A DNA stretch of 64,000 nucleotides from Tricholomella constricta (Eukaryota > Basidiomycota > Agaricomycetes > Agaricales > Lyophyllaceae): positions 372,001-436,000 of the forward strand of contig JAACJP010000001.1 in NCBI GenBank assembly GCA_013368375.1, given 5' to 3'. Shown in pieces: positions 57,710-64,000 of this stretch. A model generated the notes under the pieces. It saw only the letters and a list, made by a program, of their open reading frames with translations, had not been told where the DNA came from and did not search any database. Both the position numbers and the translations under genes were made by a program. Every line of letters starts with the position of its first letter. Positions within the stretch are counted from its first letter, which is position 1.

Positions 57710-60271
57710 ATGTACAGATCCGCGTCCCCGTACAGAGCTACCTCGCCGTATCAACAACCAGCGCCCGACGCCCACAGATCGGATTACCATCCGCGCCCTT
57801 ATTCTCCAGCCCCTGGAAGAGTACCACCGACCGAACCAGGCTCCATAACGTATACCACTTCAACGGGGCACGACGGGAGGCCCCTTTACCACCCTTTCAG
57901 GCATGTGCCCAATCTCTTTCTGTTAGTAGCACCATGAGATCCATCCTGATCTTGCATCGACAGAGCCGTCGCCGCCAGGTGAGCTGATTTTTAAGCCATC
58001 ATCACCTCGGCGGAGCTGACTGATCCTGGTGATCCATGCGATCGCCCTAGTTATCCGACTCCAGCTGGCATCGTCGATGGCATCCAATGGGTGCCTGGTG
58101 AAGCCACTCATACCGTTCCCTATGGGGCACAGCCTGCCACTGTCGTCAGTATCAATACTAAGCATCGCGTTGGACGCTTCTTTTTTGTTCACGTCTTCTA
58201 TTTAGGAATTTGCAGCCTCCTGGAACCGTGGCCAACTAGGAAGAGACGATGAGAAAGCACTGAATGACTGGTACGTTTCATGGTTGTATTACCGGACATG
58301 GCACCCCCGAGCAAATTTTTCACTTATCATCTTCTTTGCACCGTAGGGGACGTGACGATGAAAAGCGGAGAATGAAAGACGCGGAGAAGGAAGCCAGGCG
58401 CCTTCGCGAGCAAGGATTGGCACAAGGACGTATCGATCACGACGCTGAACTCCGCAAGGCCAGGGAACGAGACGCGCAAGCCAGGGAACGCCGCAAGAGT
58501 TTCAATGCAGGTGCTGTGGGTTCTCCTCCTGCAGCTGCAGGAGCGTACACTTTCCCGTCCAGCGGTTCTACCGCTGGATATCCTGGCTCTGGATACCCCC
58601 CAAGCCCTTACTCTGGATATGGAGAGAAGCCTGCTGGGGCTGTTTCTTTCCCTGGATATGCCACCAGTGGTGGATCTAATTACTCTCGTGAACGCAAATA
58701 CAGCACCGGGGCAGGGAGCTACTCGGACCTGGATCGTCAACTCGGAGACCTTGATCTCCGCGATAGAGACAGAGAATACGCAGCCGAAAGGGAGAGAAAA
58801 ATCAGTGGCGTCGGCCGGTCACGTAAGTACAGTACCAGTGAAGCGGGCGGCGAGAGACCCCGCGCTGTCAGTGGTAATTTAGGGCGACCTGACGGGTACG
58901 GCACTGCCGCTTCCGGTCCGTATGGCGCAGCGGCTGCATCTGGGGCTTACAGCAGCGGTGGCAGACCCTATTCTGCAGCAGGCTATCAACCCAGCGCCTC
59001 CCCAAATGCGCGAACTTCGCCAAACTTGCCGGCTGCATCTGGCCCTTACAACAGTTCGAGCAGGCCGTATTCCGCAGCAGGATATCAACCTAGCACGTCC
59101 CCCAATATGCGAACTTCCCCGAACGTACGGTCCGCCGAAGCACCATATGTTCCACCGGGTGGTGGATACCCGCCGTCCAACTATACAGCTACTTCGCCCC
59201 CCCGCGAATCCATTTCCAGGTCAACGACACCCTTCGGAGGTCCGTCACCGAATGTATACCCTCGCGGTCATGTCATGGAAGGGCAGCCCGTTTCCCAAAG
59301 AGATCGTTCGAGAGCCCCGTCTCCCATGCCCGGTGGTGCACCGCCCGCTGGACCCTACTCGTCAAGTGCCATTACCTTCCCGCAGCCTGGGACGTCGCCG
59401 AATATGTCAGGTCCCGTCCCCTTCCCAGGAGAGCACGGTGCTCCCCAGCAACTGGCTGCCCCCGAAGGCTTCTCGCGCCCCGTGAACGGGTCCCATCCCT
59501 TCACCCCTTTCGATATCATCAAGGTGCAGGACATGGAAAAATTCTGGTCCGAGATTCCGAGGATGCCGGCTGTCCTTGTGACGCATGACGTATTCGACGA
59601 AGACTGGGTCCGATTGATGCAGGTACGTGAATGCAGGAAGATGCCCTCGAATCTCATGCGCTAAGCGCGTCGGGCTTGTCCAGGACGTCGCCCTCGCGTG
59701 GGCCGGAAAGCTGCCTGTTCCAGAATTCGCTCGTGGTGGACAGCCACCGAAGCGGTCGTCACTCATCGCAGATCTCGTGGACTTGTGGAACAACTCTTTC
59801 TTCCTAATTCGCGGTGCGGAGCTTGTCCTATACAAAGGCAGGGAACGACGCTCCGGCCGGCATATAGGCGTCGTCGACAAGGATTTACCCTACCTGGAGG
59901 AGCCGGACGACTGTCCTTCTTCGGACGACGAGGAAGAAGAGCACAATGATTCTGACGATTCGGATTTGGACTACGGCCAGGGACGGTACAACGCCTATGG
60001 TAACTCTCAACAGCAACTGGCTGAAGTATTTGAGGCTGGGCGGCGCCGCAAAGAGGCGAAGATGGCTGCCAAGGCCGACCAGCGCCGTCGGCGCCATGAG
60101 AGGAATCGCAGGCGCAGGGAGAAATATAGAGACCGTAAATATTCCCTCTATCTTACGTATGTGCCGACTTCTGTGGTAGGAGGAGGCGGCCACATGGGTC
60201 CTGGCGTCCCTGCTGGATATCCCACTAAATCGGTTGGAGGCGGAGGTTATGGAATGGGAGGACGATACTGA
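57710..60271 (+). CDS. Unknown protein: long disordered Pro/Ser/Gly/Tyr-rich region plus a conserved-looking C-terminal domain
   Basis: It is not recognised as a named family. From MYRSASPYRATSPYQQPAPD the protein is low-complexity, with a charged segment (DDEKRRMKDAEKEARRLREQ) and two copies of a unit containing RPYSAAGYQPSASPN/STSPN (about 58.95-59.12 kb). The C-terminal third looks folded: FDIIKVQDMEKFWSEIPRMP, AVLVTHDVFDEDWVRLMQDV and SLIADLVDLWNNSFFLIRGA, then an acidic run and a strongly basic RRRRHERNRRRREKYRDRKY. It ends Gly-rich at TGA 60269-60271. Introns near 57.91-58.05, 58.14-58.21, 58.27-58.35 and 59.62-59.68 kb are plausible but not all proven. The basic tail would allow RNA or DNA binding. 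Confidence 0.7.
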
Positions 60272-60516
60272 ATACCAATTGCTTCACTCCAGCTAAACGC
60301 ATACATACTAAGTAGGTCACCGTTTTCGTATTGGACCTATTACTCAAGCTCCCACATCCCATGTCACCCTACTGTAGTTGTAGTCTCTTTGGAACCACTT
60401 TGATCATTGAATGTTTTGAAATGCAGGGGAACGTACAGTGCTGGTGTAAGCCAGCTTGTGTAGGTCAATGGTGCTAAAATACAGTCTTGAAAAATTACAT
60501 ACTATTTATAATGTAT

Positions 60517-63500
60517 TTACCAGCCCCTTCCTCTTCCACGTCCAGAAGCATTATAAGGTGCCCCTCCTCTGCTGTTTCCCTGATATGCAAGTGCACTGTT
60601 CGCGGCCTGCTGACCACCGTACCCTCCGTAACCTCCATGACCGCCAGAGCCGCCGGGCGAGCCTTGTGCGCCGCCTCCATACCCACCATACCCACCACCA
60701 CCACCACCACCACCACCACCTCCACCACTATACCCACCTCCTCCATATCCACCATAATTGGGCGGTCCACCTCTGGATGGAGGAGCACTACCACGACCTG
60801 ATCCATAACCACCGTAACTCTGTGCTGCAGGCTGACCCCCATAACCGCCATAGCCTCCGTACTGTTGTTGAGATTGAGGTTGATAGGGAGCTCGCGAGGG
60901 CTGCTGATAACCACCGCCACCTCGACCACCATAGCCACGACCTCCACCATTGCCGCCTCGGTCGTTCCCATACGAGCTCTGGGAGTTTTGCCCGTAGTTG
61001 TTGGGGCGCGAGTGGTATGGGTCATTCCTTGAGCGATCGGCACCTCCGCTGGCCCAATTGCCTGATCTCCCATTCACGCCTCCATTCGACCAGCCACCCC
61101 GCCCGCGTCCACGACCACCATTCCTGGTGACTTCGAGGTCGGCCGATGAGAGGACTCGTGGTAATCTTTTCACGCCCGGAAGCATGACCGATCGATGGGG
61201 AGTAAGTTGCTTGGGGAAGAAGTACAAAGCAGATAGCGAGCGGTCGTTCTGGATGTCGGGGAGACCGTCCTTTTCGAAGGGGCAGTAATAGGTGGACCCT
61301 GGAATGCACTCTGGATTCCGCAAAACACTTCCACTGATACCACTACTCAAACTGACGTTGATAGGCACGGGCTATAATGAGAGGAATTAAAGATGGACTA
61401 GGCAAGCATCAAAAAAAACTTACATCTTGGTTCTTGCGCTTTCCGTACAACGCTTCATAAAATGGATAGATCGGGTGCTCATTGGAAGCGAAAATAACGT
61501 CGTTTCCCCATCGGTTGCGCCTAACTTCTTCTTCTGTGAGGTTCGAGTATTCCACATCCATCGCGTCCAACAATCTCTTGGGATCGATGAAAGGGAGAAG
61601 TGCAACGCCCTGCCAGGCCATCTTCTTTCCATTCATGTCGATCTCAAACGTTGAAGGATAGAAGTCAATGATAGGCGAACTCTCCTCAGTCATCAAGGAA
61701 TGGAACACCGAGGGAATATGTTGTCGACTGAAGAGTAGAGGTGAGATTAAAATCCGACCGCAGCACCAGACACATACCTGGCAGCCGGGAACACACCCAT
61801 CAACTGCTCGAAGGGCTTGAAAGGTTGTCCAAGGACAAATTGGAGGTCCATCTTCTCGACCTCCTCAAAATCCGCAGCAAAGGGAGCGAAGTGATAGGGA
61901 TAATACCATTGCCAAGAAGGGGTCTGGAATGGATTCAGTAGAGGAACGTCAAAATTTTCGGAAGGGCTTACTCCTTGATAATAGTATTGGAGAACCCAAG
62001 CTAATCCTTCTACATAGGCTTTTGTTATACTAAAGAACGGTCATCAGTGGACAAATACAAGACTACAACGCATACACACCCTTTCCTGAATTCCGTGTCT
62101 GTCAGTTCGATCCCAAACTTTTGCCTGTAATATCGTTCCTTGTACCCAGGCTCCCATAGCCTGAGAGGGAGACATCAGCATAGGCTCCTAAGAATTAAAA
62201 TAGAAATCACGTACTTGACGGTGTCTTCCTGCGTGACTGTCCCATCGGCATTCACTTTGAGAGCCGGAGGAGTTGATCCATCAGGCGGAGCATCGTCGTC
62301 CTCTTCGACAGCGACCACATCGTCCGCCTCGTCTGGCTCTGCTGGGCCTTCGTCGAATTTCCGCTTCACACCCGCCAATAAATTGTCGACTTCACCGGTG
62401 ACGTTTCCGTCCATCGAGATGTCAGGATCAGGTTCTCCATCTGCATCTGCATCGTTCGCGTCTGTGATCACAGAGTCGCTTTTGGCTTCCCGCTGAGGAA
62501 CAGGTACAGCAAGACTACTACGATGGTTTCCGAGACCCGGAACGTCGTCGTCGTCATCGTCATAAGCAGGCGGGGCAGAAATTTTGAATCCCGAGGCAAC
62601 GGGGCTGGTGCTCATGGGGGACGCTTCAAGCATTGCAGTGGGAGGTATAGCGGGTTTGGTGGGAGAAAGCGGTTTTGCAGGTAGAGATTTTACAGGCATA
62701 AGGCCAGACATTTCAGCCTTCAGGACGTCGGCAGCGCTCATGTTTGCCATGCGAATCGCACGTCGGTTTGCCACTACGTCACGATTGGACCCAGCCAGTG
62801 CCTGTGCAGCTGTGGGTGCATTTTGAAGTGATTGAGCAGTGGGTGCTGCACCCAAACCAATAGAGTCTGCCTTTGCAGCAAAATCAGGACGTTGGGGGAG
62901 GGAGGGGTGGGCGGAAGGAGCGGAAGATGGTGTAATGGTAGGAGGGGTAGGGTTCGTGGTCAAAGCCATGGTAGGCGAAGGGCCTGCAGAAAAACCTGCT
63001 TTGTGATTCTGCTCCAACTTACGTCGTTTCGCATTCTGGTCTTGTCGCTCTTCAGCTGAAATTAACAGAAATTATTCGTGTCAATCCGTGTATTCTCTTA
63101 TTGTGGAAAAAAAAGGATGGCCAAAAACGGTAATAGGGATGGGGGTAAGACAGACCTTCACGTCGCCTTCGGAAGATTTCGTCTTCCCTTTTAGCAAGGC
63201 CCTCAAGAATGATCTGTGCTCTCGATAGTTCAAGTTGACCATTTGAAGTCAGATATCCGCCCATTCTAGGAAGCTCTTGTTTCCAGATCTTCAAGAGAGT
63301 GTCTATAGCGCCTTCACGGATCTCAAGTGATGGAAGATGGGGGAGGAAGTCATTGCCGACAAAGAAGATGAGGAGCACCCAGTCATCAATCGCTTGTTCC
63401 AAAGAAAAAGGGAACGGAGCCTGCGTCACATTGAGTTCGACTTCCAGATACTCGCGTAGAATGGCGACATCGAGAAAAATGAAAGGCTTTTTCTCCGCTG

Positions 63501-64000
63501 GAGGCTTTTTCTGTATATCGGCTTTGGTGCCTGTACACTGAGCAGCATAATGACCTTCTTGACCACACATTCGGCAGGCATTAGGGCTAGTATCATTGGC
63601 AAAGACGTCCTCTCGAAGCACCCTAAAATGAGGCTCGTGGGTCGCGAGCGCGAGCATGATTAGATCGGCATCCTAGAGACGTTCAGAATTAATCACCAGA
63701 TACCCAAAGGGTGAAGCACGCACCAATCCATAAATTACATGGCGAGTGTTAGGGTCATGTCCAGGGTTAGAGCGCTGTCGCCTGATAAAGTCCATGATTT
63801 TGTGTTCTCCCTCTCCAGGAACGCTGGCATCGGATATGATAACTTGCATCTGTAATTTGAATGTGAGCAAAAGAATTACCCCTCATCCAAAGGTCCGAGC
63901 ACTGACCGTTTTCCAACCTGGGTCAGTGTTGATCTTTTGAACTACCCAGTAACGAAGAGATGCCGCAAGTAAGGTCATGAAAGGGGTACCCGGTGTGATA
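60517..64000 (-). CDS. RAT1: 5'-3' exoribonuclease 2 (RAT1/XRN2), N-terminus outside the window
   Basis: Rat1/Xrn2 is the nuclear 5'-3' exonuclease that acts in transcription termination and rRNA/snoRNA processing. The nuclease core enters from the right edge: [40 protein letters not shown], then [25 protein letters not shown] zinc knuckle, [14 protein letters not shown], is present as in nuclear Xrn2 and not cytoplasmic Xrn1. [20 protein letters not shown] and [20 protein letters not shown] follow. A disordered insertion (about 62.2-63.0 kb) precedes FDVEKM-type and [14 protein letters not shown] blocks. The C-terminal about 200 residues are Gly/Tyr/Arg-rich ([11 protein letters not shown]) and end SGRGRGRGW, stop 60517-60519. 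Confidence 0.93.
60691..60728 (-). repeat. (CCA)n / poly-Gly microsatellite in RAT1
   Basis: About ten CCA units on the plus strand encode a run of about twelve glycines in the RAT1 tail on the minus strand. Slippage would change glycine number without breaking the frame. Confidence 0.85.

Noticed and set aside
60495..61073. Val/Met/Glu-rich minus-strand ORF overlapping the RAT1 tail
   Set aside because: It is an alternative frame of the Gly/Tyr-rich RAT1 C-terminus.

Overview
The window is nuclear DNA of a filamentous basidiomycete, most likely an Agaricomycete. Genes are dense (about 27 confident protein genes in 64 kb) and split by many short GT-AG introns of roughly 50-60 nt. Families typical of mushroom-forming fungi are present, including a single-NBD ABC transporter of the fungal type and a tandem pair of secreted M43 metalloproteases. 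No tRNA, rRNA, transposon or CRISPR array was recognised. All gene models were assembled by eye from reading frames and splice signals, so exon edges are approximate unless stated.

Layout. 1-6.4 kb: 3' part of THO2 (mRNA export), convergent with GTP cyclohydrolase I (6.6-7.7). 8.1-10.9: ABC transporter. 11.0-14.7: PHO81-like SPX/ankyrin/GDPD-like phosphate regulator. 15.0-16.4: peroxin PEX12. 17.0-18.0: DUF967 (YBR137W-like) protein. 18.1-23.6: mitochondrial SSB (RIM1), divergent from the ribosome-rescue GTPase HBS1, whose locus also appears to encode a SKI7-like form. 24.0-27.7: a CBM48 glycogen-binding protein with a repetitive acidic tail, divergent from a lysine methyltransferase. 27.8-30.0: mitochondrial BolA (BOL3), divergent from heme A synthase COX15. 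30.3-31.5: proteasome alpha6 (PRE5). 31.6-35.7: a large Q/P/RGG-rich protein of unknown function. 35.9-36.6: VFA1. 37.2-39.5: poly(A)-binding protein. 40.5-42.3: glutathione-dependent formaldehyde dehydrogenase SFA1. 42.5-44.1: membrane-anchored acyl-CoA-binding protein (ATG37/ACBD5 type). 44.1-46.2: gene-poor. 46.2-49.4: two M43 metalloproteases. 49.7-50.7: mitoribosomal mS34, divergent from GatC. 51.0-51.7: dUTPase. 52.1-53.7: unknown SQ-rich protein with a PIP-box-like N-terminus. 53.9-55.3: SDR oxidoreductase. 55.6-56.4: MPO1-type (DUF962) 2-hydroxy fatty acid dioxygenase. 56.6-57.5: SEC22. 57.7-60.3: unknown disordered protein. 60.5-64.0: RAT1/XRN2 exonuclease, N-terminus beyond the right edge.

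How the genes relate. This is mostly a housekeeping region, not a biosynthetic or defence cluster. Its most striking structure is a set of very tight divergent pairs (start codons 54, 56, 75 and 140 bp apart), two of which join mitochondrial genes. RNA metabolism is well represented (THO2, HBS1/SKI7, PAB1, RAT1). The signals most worth following are the apparent HBS1/SKI7 dual-output splicing, the GA-for-GT splice donor in the second metalloprotease, the unknown SQ-rich/PIP-like protein next to dUTPase, a 10-nt micro-exon in SFA1 and a GC-AG intron in the SDR gene.
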